Assembly: GCA_900549155.1 (NCBI GenBank)
Contig: URNF01000115.1
Coordinates: 1 to 6,521, forward strand
Direction of reading: 5' to 3'
Length of the DNA stretch: 6,521 nt
Source of the DNA: an uncultured Oscillospiraceae bacterium
GTDB lineage: Bacteria > Bacillota > Clostridia > Oscillospirales > Acutalibacteraceae
The translations under genes were made by a program, and so were the position numbers. The stretch's first letter is position 1, and every line of letters begins with the position of its first letter. A model generated the notes under the pieces. That model was not told where the DNA came from. It saw only the letters and a program-made list of their open reading frames with translations, and ran no database searches. Of this stretch, positions 1-6,364 are shown in pieces.

Positions 1-485
1 GTGAGCGTGACGTTGTACTCGGCGGCGATCTCGCGGATCTTCGCGCGCAATTCAGCGTCGGTCATGTCCTTGGTCTCGTTGAGGATGAGCTTGAGCTCGT
101 TGACGATCTCGACCGAGTCATAGTCGCCGATGGCCTGCGCGAGCTCCGCCGTCGTCGCCAGCTCCTGCGAGGAGACGGCCTTGGCAGTCTCATCGAGCTT
201 CGTGCCCGTAATGTCCTCATACGCCTTGTAGATGCCGGTCAGCGCCGCAGTGCCAGAGACGTCGAACGGCGCGGCCACGCTGATCTTCGCGTCCATGATG
301 CCGGCAGTCGCCAGCGCGCTGATGTACATCTGGCTCGTGCAATAGGTGATGTGCGACGTGTTGACGGTCATGCCCTTTCCGGCGGCAAGCACCTCGATGG
401 AGATGCAGGAGATGGCCTTCGTGCCGATCTGCGCGTCGCTGATGACACCGCTGAGGTATTGCCGTTCGTCCTGATTCGTGACGGT
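1..485 (-). CDS. DUF1002 family protein, fragment (N-terminus replaced, C-terminus beyond window)
   Basis: Reading leftwards from about 485, the frame encodes about 160 residues that I recognise as DUF1002, a family of predicted exported Bacillota proteins of unknown function. Recognisable stretches in order are TVTNQDERQYL, IGTKAISC, VAAPFDVSGTAALTGIYKA, YEDITGTKLDE and, at the window edge, AAEYNVTL. In normal members a signal peptide and roughly 50-70 residues precede the TVTN-type motif. Here that part is absent, and the frame continues without a stop into the CbiE-like sequence at 486-1055. The C-terminus lies outside the window. No start codon or ribosome binding site of its own is visible. 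The family call rests on memory of its conserved motifs. The missing N-terminus is best explained by a junction at about 480-488 rather than by a natural domain fusion. Confidence 0.8.
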
Positions 486-488
486 CAG
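480..488. other. Junction 1: CbiE-type to DUF1002-type sequence
   Basis: To the right (minus-strand upstream) the protein reads as CbiE up to RGSVKELT. To the left it reads as DUF1002 from about TVTNQDE. The switch falls within a few codons and keeps the frame. No insertion-sequence end, direct repeat or inverted repeat is visible, which fits a join through a short shared string rather than transposition. Confidence 0.7.
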
Positions 489-1055
489 CTCCTTGACGCT
501 GCCGCGGAAGAGCTTTTCTTCCGGCGTGCCGAGGCACTGGCCCACGACGCCCTGCACGTCCCCGAAGCCCTCTGCCGCCAGCTGGGCGCAGAGGGTGGCG
601 GGGTCTTCGCTGCCGCCGGTGAGGAAGAAGGTGGGTCTGCCCTGCATACACTCGGCCACCGGGTCGCAGGTGCGGCCATGGGCCGAAACAAGGTTCCACC
701 CCTGCCACGGACGGCCCAGCGCCGCCGCCAGCAGCTGGATGCTGGAAAGGCCGGGCAGCACCCGGGCGCGGACGCCGAGGGCCTCCAGCTTTTCCATCAT
801 GGAGGACGCGCCGGAGTAAAAGCCGGTGTCGCCGCTGTAGACCAGCACGGCGTTCTCTGCGCCGGAGGTCTGCAGCAGCTCTGCCACCTCGTCGGGGCGG
901 TAGGCAGCGGCGCGGTTCTCGGTGCAGCCGGCAGGCAGAACTGCCAGCAGACGCCGTGCGCCCAGGATGAGGTCGGCCTGCCGCAGTGCGGCCAGGCCCT
1001 GAAGGGTCAGGTTCTCCGGCTGGCCGGAGCCCATGCCGATGAGTGTCACGTTCAT
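486..1055 (-). CDS. cbiE: Precorrin-6Y / cobalt-precorrin-7 C5-methyltransferase (CbiE; N-terminal half of CobL), 3' end lost at junction
   Basis: This is a SAM-dependent tetrapyrrole methyltransferase of cytoplasmic cobalamin (B12) synthesis. CbiE methylates C5 of the corrin precursor; CbiT, or the C-terminal half of CobL, does C15 methylation and decarboxylation. Translation from the ATG at 1055 gives an N-terminal glycine-rich SAM-fold strand (VTLIGMGSGQPENLT), SGDTGFYSGA near residue 75, PGLSSIQLLAAALGRPW with LVSAHGR near residue 110, and FFLTGG followed by VVGQCLGTPEEKLFRG near residue 175. All are typical of CbiE. About 190 residues are present, close to the ~200-residue length of stand-alone CbiE. 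The frame then passes directly into DUF1002 sequence, so the true C-terminus, or a following CbiT domain, is missing. The start is supported by AAGGAG eight bases upstream and by an ATGA overlap with the preceding reductase gene. Confidence 0.85.
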
Positions 1056-1138
1056 CTTATCATCTCCTTGCAGCGTTTCAGCACCTCGGAAGCCGTCTCG
1101 CCCTGCTCGGGCGGGCGGCGGATGACCACCAGCTGCGC
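1052..1138 (-). CDS. cobK: C-terminal fragment of a precorrin-6A reductase (CobK/CbiJ type)
   Basis: On the minus strand a frame ends with the TGA at 1054-1052. Its last ~29 residues include GAQLVVIRRPPEQGE, followed by SEVLKRCKEMIR. The VVIRRP...E.G.....EV pattern matches the C-terminus of CobK/CbiJ, the NADPH-dependent enzyme that reduces precorrin-6A to precorrin-6B. That step comes one or two before the CbiE reaction. The stop overlaps the cbiE start by ATGA, typical of translationally coupled genes in a cobalamin operon. Upstream of about 1138 the frame stays open but only reads the reverse complement of the Gly-rich plus-strand gene, so the reductase is cut there. The name depends on a short tail plus its neighbour, so it is less certain than cbiE. 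Confidence 0.65.
   Translation of the reverse strand, partial: AQLVVIRRPPEQGETASEVLKRCKEMIR
1064..1069 (-). promoter_or_regulatory. Ribosome binding site of cbiE
   Basis: AAGGAG lies eight bases before the minus-strand ATG at 1055, inside the last codons of the upstream reductase gene. It fixes the cbiE start and supports coupled translation of the two cobalamin genes. Confidence 0.75.
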
Positions 1139-1146
1139 CCCGGCGG
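1136..1146. other. Junction 2: cobalamin-gene fragment to Gly-rich surface-protein gene
   Basis: To the left, the minus strand reads as the CobK/CbiJ C-terminus. To the right, the plus strand reads as poly-glycine of a surface protein. The boundary lies in a run of GGCGGA/GGCGGC triplets, low-complexity sequence where recombination or misassembly is easy. The plus-strand frame can be extended left to an ATG at 1043. Its first ~33 codons are only the antisense of the reductase/cbiE boundary, so they are not a credible N-terminus: there is no signal peptide and no ribosome binding site. Confidence 0.7.
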
Positions 1147-1475
1147 CGGAGGCGGCGGAGGCGGCTGGCCCAACGGCGGCGGTGGCGGAGGCGGTGGTGC
1201 CGAGTGCACCAAAGCACTGGACGAAAAGGACAACACCTCGCAAGGCGGCAGCGGGGGCAAGGGCGGCAGCGCAGGATCGAGCGGCAGATCCGGCAGTGCG
1301 GGCACGCAAACGGGCACGAACGGTCACGGCTATAACGACGCGCGCCCCGGAAACGGCGGAAACGGCGGCAGCGGCGTGCAGGGAGTCGGCGGCAACGGCG
1401 GTTCCGGCGGCACGGAAAAGGACGACAAAAACTATAACGGCGGCAACGGCGGCGCAGGCGGTAAAGCCGTGAATC
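1142..1475 (+). repeat. Gly-rich low-complexity region
   Basis: GGC/GGA/GGT-dominated codons give two poly-Gly runs near 1142-1200, then GGNGGSG-like clusters broken by charged, Asn-rich spacers (for example DEKDNTSQ) up to about 1475. Such regions occur in long extracellular proteins as flexible, poorly ordered segments. The low complexity makes the left edge unreliable for assembly. Confidence 0.85.
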
Positions 1476-4400
1476 TGCAAGCATGGCACACGGCGGGCAG
1501 TCTCATCTTTTCCACCGCTGCCAACCTCAATGTCGCCACCTATGGCGACGGCGGCGGAAAAGGAACGGTGACGACACTTTCGCCGTATATCATCTATGAC
1601 TTGATGGATTGCAAGGTCAATCTCTCGTCGAGTACGTACACCTATACGGGAAAACAGCTGCGCCCCACGGTGCAGAGCGTAACATACAGCGCATCGAGCG
1701 ATCGGGACGGCAAAGCAGTTTTGAGCGGTACTCGTACGCTTGCAAGCGGCAACTACACCGTTGCCTACGGCGCAAACATCCACTGCCCGTCGGGCACGGT
1801 GAGCGTCACGGGTAGGCAGGACGGAAGCCGCACCACCGTGCAAACAAACGGCGCGGTGATCGGCGCGACCGACGTCCCCTTCACCATCAACAAGGCGCAG
1901 CTGACTGCGCCGATCCAAATGAGCACAACCGTACCGTATCCGAACCAAGCCGTGACGGCGACGCTCAACACCTATTCTTCCGCTACGGCGGGAACGGGAC
2001 GGCTTTCCGCCCTTTTGCGGGAAAGCTCGCAAAAGACAGAGGGACCGCAAGTCACCTGGTCGCTGTCGAGCAGTGCCGGAAAGCTTACACAGACAAACGG
2101 GCTGCAGGCGCAGTTTATGTTCACAAGAGCCGCAACGATGCGCGTAACGGCATCTCTGCGGGACATGAACGATTTTGAGGACTGCACGGTGACATATTCC
2201 CTCACGGCACAGACGCCGCAGGCGTGGACACCCACCCTGTCGACGGACACGCCGCATCCGCGTGTTGCGGTGCGGGTCGTCCTGCCCACAGGGATCGGCA
2301 GCGCCGCCTATCAGTGGTATGCAAACGACACGGCGATCTCCGGCGCGACCGCGCAAAGCTACACCCCGACGGCGGCGGACAGCGGCAAAGCGCTTTCGGT
2401 CGCGGTGACACCGTCGGCGGACAGCGGCTATGCCGCATCCCGTGTCACTGCCGCAAACGCGGTGGAAGCGCACAAATACAACACCAACGGTTTTTGCACC
2501 GTGTGCGATGAATACCAGCCCGCAACGCCGGCGGACGGCATCTATCAGATCGAAAACGGCGGTCAGATGTTCTGGTTCGCCGCGCTGGTGAACGGCGACG
2601 GCACCCATGCGGTGTTTGCCGCAAAGGATCAGGCGGCATCGGCGACACTGACAAAGGATATCGACCTTGAAAACAGAGAGTGGAAGCCTGTCGGCAGCTA
2701 CGGCAATGACTATACGGGCACATTCGACGGACAAAAACACACCGTTTCGGGGCTTTCGGTCACCAAGACCAATTCCTATACTGGTTTCTTCGGACGCACG
2801 ACGGGAACAATCCGCGACTTCACAATAGAGGGCGCGATCACGCTGTCCGCTGCGGGTATCCGCATCGGCGGCGCCGTCGGCGCGGCATACGGCGGGACGG
2901 TGCGCGGCATCTGCTCGCGGGTCACGATCCGCGATGCGGGCTTTGAGAGCCGCCACATCGGCGGCGTGGTCGGCGGGGTGGACAATCCGGTGACCGCCAT
3001 CGAGCAATGTCTGTTTGAGGGTAGCCTGCAGATCGCCGCTTCCATTGATTGCATCGGCGGCATCTTGGGCTATTCCAACGGCGGCGCACGCATCCGCAAC
3101 TGCGCCAACCTCGGCACGGTCACGACCGACACGGTCGATGCCTATACGGGCGGTATCCTCGGCTATGTGAACAACGCTGCGCCGAGCATACAGAACTGCT
3201 ATAACTACGGTGCGGTGCAAAACAGCGGCAAATATTGCGGCGCCATCGTCGGATGGATGCGCAACCACACCGCCGCGAAATACACCGATAACTATTATCT
3301 CTCCGGCTCCGCTCCGGCGGCGTTCGGAACGGGCAGCTACGCCACGACGGCAAAGGTCTATGCAAAGGATGCGGCGGCGTTTGCAAGCGGCGAGGTGTGC
3401 TATCTGATAAACGGCAGTTCCTCGGCAAGCGATGTGGTCTGGCGGCAGGATGTGGACAACGGGAACACCCCCTATGACCTCTATCCGCTGTTCGACGGCG
3501 GCATCGTGTTGCAAAATCGGGAGCATCACGACTGTACCACCGGCGGCTATACCTATACCTATTCCAACATGGCAAGCACCGAGGATCACATCCATCATCG
3601 CTATGTCAACGGTTTCTGTGCCTGCTGTGATGCGCTGGAGCCCGCCGTGCAGAAAAACGGGGTCTATGCGATCGAAAACGGCGGTCAGCTCTTTTGGTTT
3701 GCCGCACAGATCGACAGCGGTGCGATCCCGCTTGACAGTGCCGCAGCCCTTGCTGCGGATGTGGATCTTGAAGGCAGTAGGGACGGCGATCCCGCCGACT
3801 ATGCGGGCATCACGAAAAGCCGCAATTTCCCCGGCGTCGGCACGTCGGCAAATCCGTATGCGGGCAATTTTGCGGGCGGCGGGCACACCGTGTCCGACCT
3901 GTATATCCATCGGGAGAATAAGACGGATGCGGTGATCGAAGGGGTCGGACTGTTCGGCTATGTGAACAATGCAACGATCGCGGGGCTGACCGTTTCGGGC
4001 AGCATCACGCTGCACAGGGAGACGACGGACGGCGAGATCAAGCGCATCGGCGGCGTTGTCGGCATAGCAAAGGGTTCGCACCTGTCGGAGCTTATCTCCT
4101 ATGTCCGCATCACGGGCAGCGGCGCTGTCTATAACCATGTCGGCGGCGTGGTGGGCAGCGCGATGGACACCTCCGATGTCTTCAAATGCATGTACTTCGG
4201 CGCGATCGAGCTGGAAGCCACGACGGACTGCGTCGGCGGTGTCGTGGGCTATATCAACACGACATCCATACGGTATTGCGGCAATGTCGGCACGGTGAAG
4301 TCGGGATCTGCCAACGGTTATGTCGGCGGCGTTCTCGGCTATCTGAACAACAGCGGCGGCAGCGTCCGCAATTCCTATAGCTACGGTGCGGTGCAAAACG

Positions 4401-5107
4401 GCGGCGGCAGATACTGCGGTGCAGTCATCGGCTGTCTGCGCAGTCACAAGGCTGCGAATTTCACCGACAACTATTATCTCGTCGGTTCCGCTCCCGTCGA
4501 CATCGATATCGACAGCAAATATGCACAGGATGTCGCGGCGACGGAAAAGGACAGCGCCGTCTTTGCGAGCGGCGAGGTCTGCTATCTTGCCAACAGCAAG
4601 ACGAGCACAGGGGACAAGGCACTTTGGAAACAGGACGTGGACAACGGCAACACACCCTATGACAAATATCCCGTGTTTGACGCCGACGCGATCTATCTCC
4701 GCAGCGACTATACCTACAGCAACTTCCCCGAGAAGATCTCCGTCACGATCCGTTGGGGCGCGATGGAATTCGACTATCAGGGCGGACGCTGGGATCCCGA
4801 TACGCACAGCTACAGCGGTGGCTGGACGGCGACCGTGACGGACGGTGATAAGCTGACCGTGCAAAACGACAGCAACGTGGCACTCAATGTCGCACTCACC
4901 TTCACGGCGGATGAGACGATGACAGCGTATGATCTGACAGGCAGCTTCGGCGGCGTTGCCGTCGGGACAAACCGCGTGGCGCGCGACACGGGTATCACCG
5001 CGAGACTTTCTCTGCGGTCGCTGGCGCCGGAAAGCATACGGGACAGCGGAAAGAAAAAGCTCGGCGACATCACCGTGCGTCTCACAACGATCGGAGGGAG
5101 TAACTGA
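1142..5107 (+). CDS. Large Gly-rich, Ig-like and GLUG-repeat surface protein, N-terminus missing
   Basis: About 1,321 residues remain, counted from the first Gly codon at 1142. In order: a Gly/Ser/Asn-rich region (1-110); beta-sandwich stretches (about 150-360), the first containing YTYTGKQLRPTV and resembling bacterial Ig/MBG domains; an Ig-like domain (about 360-443) with the YQWYANDTAISGAT core; a linker with C452xxC455; GLUG unit 1 (about 464-815); a second linker with C826xxC829; GLUG unit 2 (about 840-1197); and a C-terminal beta module (1199-1321). GLUG-type motifs such as IGGVVG, TGGILGYVNN and VGGVLGYLNN predict right-handed beta-helix or solenoid folding, common in adhesins. No LPXTG, SLH or hydrophobic C-terminal anchor is present. 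The protein ends with the module also found in the secreted protein at 5721-6272. Its stop overlaps the next start by one base. It uses no TTA, CTA or TCA codon. The likely role is a surface adhesin or scaffold; the ligand is unknown. Confidence 0.85.
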   Translation, partial: GGGGGGGGWPNGGGGGGGGAECTKALDEKDNTSQGGSGGKGGSAGSSGRSGSAGTQTGTNGHGYNDARPGNGGNGGSGVQGVGGNGGSGGTEKDDKNYNGGNGGAGGKAVNLQAWHTAGSLIFSTAANLNVATYGDGGGKGTVTTLSPYIIYDLMDCKVNLSSSTYTYTGKQLRPTVQSVTYSASSDRDGKAVLSGTRTLASGNYTVAYGANIHCPSGTVSVTGRQDGSRTTVQTNGAVIGATDVPFTINKAQLTAPIQMSTTVPYPNQAVTATLNTYSSATAGTGRLSALLRESSQKTEGPQVTWSLSSSAGKLTQTNGLQAQFMFTRAATMRVTASLRDMNDFEDCTVTYSLTAQTPQAWTPTLSTDTPHPRVAVRVVLPTGIGSAAYQWYANDTAISGATAQSYTPTAADSGKALSVAVTPSADSGYAASRVTAANAVEAHKYNTNGFCTVCDEYQPATPADGIYQIENGGQMFWFAALVNGDGTHAVFAAKDQAASATLTKDIDLENREWKPVGSYGNDYTGTFDGQKHTVSGLSVTKTNSYTGFFGRTTGTIRDFTIEGAITLSAAGIRIGGAVGAAYGGTVRGICSRVTIRDAGFESRHIGGVVGGVDNPVTAIEQCLFEGSLQIAASIDCIGGILGYSNGGARIRNCANLGTVTTDTVDAYTGGILGYVNNAAPSIQNCYNYGAVQNSGKYCGAIVGWMRNHTAAKYTDNYYLSGSAPAAFGTGSYATTAKVYAKDAAAFASGEVCYLINGSSSASDVVWRQDVDNGNTPYDLYPLFDGGIVLQNREHHDCTTGGYTYTYSNMASTEDHIHHRYVNGFCACCDALEPAVQKNGVYAIENGGQLFWFAAQIDSGAIPLDSAAALAADVDLEGSRDGDPADYAGITKSRNFPGVGTSANPYAGNFAGGGHTVSDLYIHRENKTDAVIEGVGLFGYVNNATIAGLTVSGSITLHRETTDGEIKRIGGVVGIAKGSHLSELISYVRITGSGAVYNHVGGVVGSAMDTSDVFKCMYFGAIELEATTDCVGGVVGYINTTSIRYCGNVGTVKSGSANGYVGGVLGYLNNSGGSVRNSYSYGAVQNGGGRYCGAVIGCLRSHKAANFTDNYYLVGSAPVDIDIDSKYAQDVAATEKDSAVFASGEVCYLANSKTSTGDKALWKQDVDNGNTPYDKYPVFDADAIYLRSDYTYSNFPEKISVTIRWGAMEFDYQGGRWDPDTHSYSGGWTATVTDGDKLTVQNDSNVALNVALTFTADETMTAYDLTGSFGGVAVGTNRVARDTGITARLSLRSLAPESIRDSGKKKLGDITVRLTTIGGSN
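2533..3580 (+). repeat. GLUG unit 1 of the internal duplication
   Basis: The unit begins with GIYQIENGGQMFWFAA and contains GLUG-like turns (IGGAVG, IGGVVGG, IGGILGY, TGGILGYVNN). It then has YGAVQNSGKYCGAIVG, TDNYYLSGSA and ASGEVCYL, and ends with WRQDVDNGNTPYDLYPLFD. The same landmarks recur in the same order in unit 2. At DNA level, identical 19-base strings lie at 2548-2566 and 3670-3688, and at 3205-3223 and 4381-4399. The copies are related but well diverged. Confidence 0.85.
3585..4735 (+). repeat. GLUG unit 2 of the internal duplication, with its CxxC linker
   Basis: It starts with the linker HHRYVNGFCACCDALEPA, which mirrors HKYNTNGFCTVCDEYQPA before unit 1. Next come GVYAIENGGQLFWFAA, GLUG-like turns (IGGVVG, VGGVVG, VGGVVGY, VGGVLGYLNN), YCGAVIG, TDNYYLVGSA, ASGEVCYL and KQDVDNGNTPYDKYPVFD. 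It carries an insertion relative to unit 1 near its start (landmark spacing differs by roughly 55 bases). Confidence 0.85.
4736..5104 (+). other. C-terminal beta module shared with the small secreted protein
   Basis: Residues 1199-1321 of the surface protein read VTIRWGAMEFDY, W-DPDTHSYS, LTVQNDSN, a TGSF stretch, and finally KKLGDITVRL. The mature protein at 5721-6272 shows the same order: VKIEWGEMLFTY, TWDPTDHSYN, VTVTNHSN, TGSM, and TKLGEITVSL. The alignment covers nearly the whole module with few gaps. I do not know a named family for it. Confidence 0.85.
5093..5100 (+). promoter_or_regulatory. Ribosome binding site of the membrane-anchored gene
   Basis: GGAGGGAG lies inside the last codons of the surface-protein gene, about six bases before the ATG at 5107. 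With the TGATG stop/start overlap it supports translational coupling. Confidence 0.75.
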
Positions 5108-5661
5108 TGGCAGCACACGCACAGAAAAAAGAAGAAGAGGACAAAAAGAACAGAAAGTGGCTTTTGCTGCTGCTCTTGCTGCTTTTGCTGCTGATCATCG
5201 CGATCCTGGTGACGATATGGGCGCTGTTTTTCCGCACAAAGCCCACGCTTGCGCCGGATTATGCGCCGCGGCAGAATGAACAGTATGCCGAGGACATCGG
5301 CGACGCGGGCGACGAAAAGCTGGCGCAGGCAAAAGGCGGCGGTGCCGTCAGCCTGACCTATACCACAAAGGTAAACATCGACCTGTCCGACAGCACAGCC
5401 GATCTGTATTTTGCCAATCCGACAAAATCCAATCAGGATATCGTGCTGCAGATCGTCATACAGGATGTCGTGGTGGCGCAGTCCGGCACGATCTCCCCGG
5501 GCAAGCAGGTGAGTCGGCTGCACCTTTTGGACGGCGCCGCGGCAAGGCTTGCCCCCGGCGGCTATGACGGCATGTTCAAGGTGCTGTACTATCAGCCGGA
5601 CACGCATGAAAAAACGATCGTCAACACGGAGATCCCCGTGAATATCACGGTGAATGCATAA
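5107..5661 (+). CDS. Membrane-anchored protein with extracytoplasmic beta domain
   Basis: The protein has 184 residues. A short charged cytoplasmic N-terminus (KKEEEDKKNRK) is followed by one strong transmembrane helix (18-42) with eleven consecutive leucines. A polar linker rich in Asp/Glu/Gln/Ala leads to an outer domain (about 78-184) of predicted beta strands, including VSLTYTTKVNIDL, ADLYFANPTKSNQDIVLQI, SGTISPGKQV and GGYDGMFKVLYYQPD, ending in EIPVNITV. The order looks like an Ig-like/transthyretin-type sandwich; this is judged by pattern only. The positive residues before the helix predict N-in, C-out topology. It overlaps the surface-protein stop by one base and has a good ribosome binding site, so the two are probably made together. 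A partner or anchor that tethers the surface protein or the small secreted protein is plausible. I do not recognise a characterised family. Confidence 0.85.
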   Translation: MAAHAQKKEEEDKKNRKWLLLLLLLLLLLIIAILVTIWALFFRTKPTLAPDYAPRQNEQYAEDIGDAGDEKLAQAKGGGAVSLTYTTKVNIDLSDSTADLYFANPTKSNQDIVLQIVIQDVVVAQSGTISPGKQVSRLHLLDGAAARLAPGGYDGMFKVLYYQPDTHEKTIVNTEIPVNITVNA

Positions 5662-5669
5662 CCTCGCAT

Positions 5670-5689
5670 CAGAACGCATATGCGTTTTG
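5670..5689. promoter_or_regulatory. Palindrome/hairpin in the 59-base intergenic gap
   Basis: The core AACGCATATGCGTT (5673-5686) is a perfect palindrome. With one G-T wobble it extends to CAG...TTG, giving an 8-bp stem around an ATAT loop. It is followed by AT-rich sequence (5687-5700). It could be an operator, a weak terminator or attenuator, or an mRNA-processing/stabilising hairpin that sets separate expression of the secreted-protein gene. The sequence does not decide between these. Confidence 0.45.
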
Positions 5690-5705
5690 ATATATATTTT
5701 CTGAA

Positions 5706-5711
5706 AAGGAG
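5706..5711 (+). promoter_or_regulatory. Ribosome binding site of the small secreted protein
   Basis: AAGGAG ends nine bases before the ATG at 5721 in an A-rich, unstructured leader. It is the strongest-looking translation signal in the window and suggests high expression. Confidence 0.8.
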
Positions 5712-5720
5712 AAGTCAAAA

Positions 5721-6272
5721 ATGAAGAAGAAAATTGTTGCAGTAGCTCTTACCCTGGCGCTTGTCATGGGCATGTCGACCATCGCGTTTGCGGCGGATAA
5801 TACGCATGACAGTGTGCCCAGTTCCGAGGTCATCGGTGTAGAGGGTCTCTACAGCGGCACCGGTACGGTCGAGGATGTCTACAGCGTGAAGATCGAGTGG
5901 GGCGAAATGCTGTTCACCTACACGACCTCGGGCGACAAGACCTGGGATCCGACCGATCATTCCTATAATGTCGATGACACCGATAAGTGGGTGGCCAGCG
6001 GCAACGAGGTGACGGTGACCAACCATTCGAATCGTCCCGTGAAAGTTGCGTTTTCCTTCAAAAAGTTCACGGACAGATATCTGGGCAAATACACCGGCTC
6101 GATGGACGTGACGGAGCATACGCTCAAGGCGGGTGCCGAGGGCGAGTTTGACGCGGCGGATAAGGTGACGAGCAAGCTGACGCTTGACGGGCAGCTGAAT
6201 GTTGTCGAAAACACGCAGACGAAGCTGGGCGAGATCACCGTTTCTCTCTCTTCGGTGACAGCAGAGCCGTAA
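5721..6272 (+). CDS. Small secreted protein made almost entirely of the shared beta module
   Basis: The protein has 183 residues. A classical Sec signal peptide (KKK, a hydrophobic core, then the AFA site) predicts cleavage between residues 24 and 25. After a polar, Ser/Asp-rich stretch (25-53), residues 54-183 match the C-terminal module of the large surface protein: IEWGEMLFTY, TWDPTDHSYN, VTVTNHSN, TGSM and TKLGEITVSL. There is no lipobox, LPXTG motif or transmembrane segment after the signal peptide, so the protein should be released or held by partners. The strong ribosome binding site and a hairpin just after the stop suggest an abundant product of a discrete transcription unit end. It may be a structural subunit or a cap that interacts through the same module as the large protein. 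It matches no characterised family that I recognise. Confidence 0.9.
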   Translation: MKKKIVAVALTLALVMGMSTIAFAADNTHDSVPSSEVIGVEGLYSGTGTVEDVYSVKIEWGEMLFTYTTSGDKTWDPTDHSYNVDDTDKWVASGNEVTVTNHSNRPVKVAFSFKKFTDRYLGKYTGSMDVTEHTLKAGAEGEFDAADKVTSKLTLDGQLNVVENTQTKLGEITVSLSSVTAEP

Positions 6273-6280
6273 GTGCATAT

Positions 6281-6313
6281 CCTTGCAGGGCAACAGCACG
6301 TTGCCCTGCAAGG
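6281..6313 (+). terminator. Strong hairpin, probable transcription terminator
   Basis: A perfect 14-bp stem (CCTTGCAGGGCAAC paired with GTTGCCCTGCAAGG) encloses a 5-base loop, starting eight bases after the stop at 6272. The downstream T content is modest (GTCATTTG), so termination may be incomplete or the hairpin may protect the 3' end of an abundant mRNA. Its position fits the end of the surface-protein unit. Confidence 0.7.
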
Positions 6314-6315
6314 GT

Positions 6316-6364
6316 CATTTGCGATATTTGTCTCATGTGCTGCATGGGGCAAATATGACAAATG
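6316..6364. repeat. Imperfect inverted repeat before the last gene
   Basis: Arms of 15 bases (6316-6330 and 6350-6364; CATTTG..ATATTTG against CAAATAT..CAAATG) pair at 13 of 15 positions. Inside the 19-base loop, CATG occurs at 6334-6337 and 6343-6346 and can pair further. It lies between the hairpin and the ribosome binding site of the next gene, suiting a regulatory leader or operator. No convincing -35/-10 pair is evident. Confidence 0.5.

Noticed and set aside
486..1140. Insertion by a mobile element carrying cobalamin genes
   Set aside because: There is no transposase, no terminal inverted repeat, no target-site duplication, and the cargo genes are cut at both ends.
351..1472. A 373-codon plus-strand frame across the cobalamin fragment and into the Gly-rich gene
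   Set aside because: It is antisense to clear CbiE and DUF1002 coding, and further on a shifted frame of the Gly-rich gene. It has low-complexity Ala/Arg/Gly content and crosses the suspected junction.
1142..1475. A CRISPR-like or satellite array in the GGC/GGA-rich region
   Set aside because: There are no regular repeats with unique spacers. The periodicity is simply glycine codons in an open frame.
1052..5122. A 1,356-codon open frame on the minus strand, antisense to the whole giant surface-protein gene
   Set aside because: Its codons are in exact register with the plus-strand codons, so it is open only because that gene uses no TTA, CTA or TCA codons, a result of GC-rich codon bias. The translation is Arg/Ala/Val-rich without recognisable domains. 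Only its last ~29 residues (CobK/CbiJ tail) are real coding sequence.
5691..5700. TATATATTTT as a -10 promoter element for the secreted-protein gene
   Set aside because: No matching -35 hexamer is found at 16-18 bases upstream, and AT-rich sequence after a palindrome is expected by chance in this leader.
4810..5718. A 302-codon minus-strand frame over the end of the surface-protein gene and the membrane-protein gene
   Set aside because: It lies opposite two well-supported plus-strand genes. The repetitive Gln/Lys and Phe-rich stretches are reverse reads of the poly-Leu and charged codons. There is no convincing start signal.
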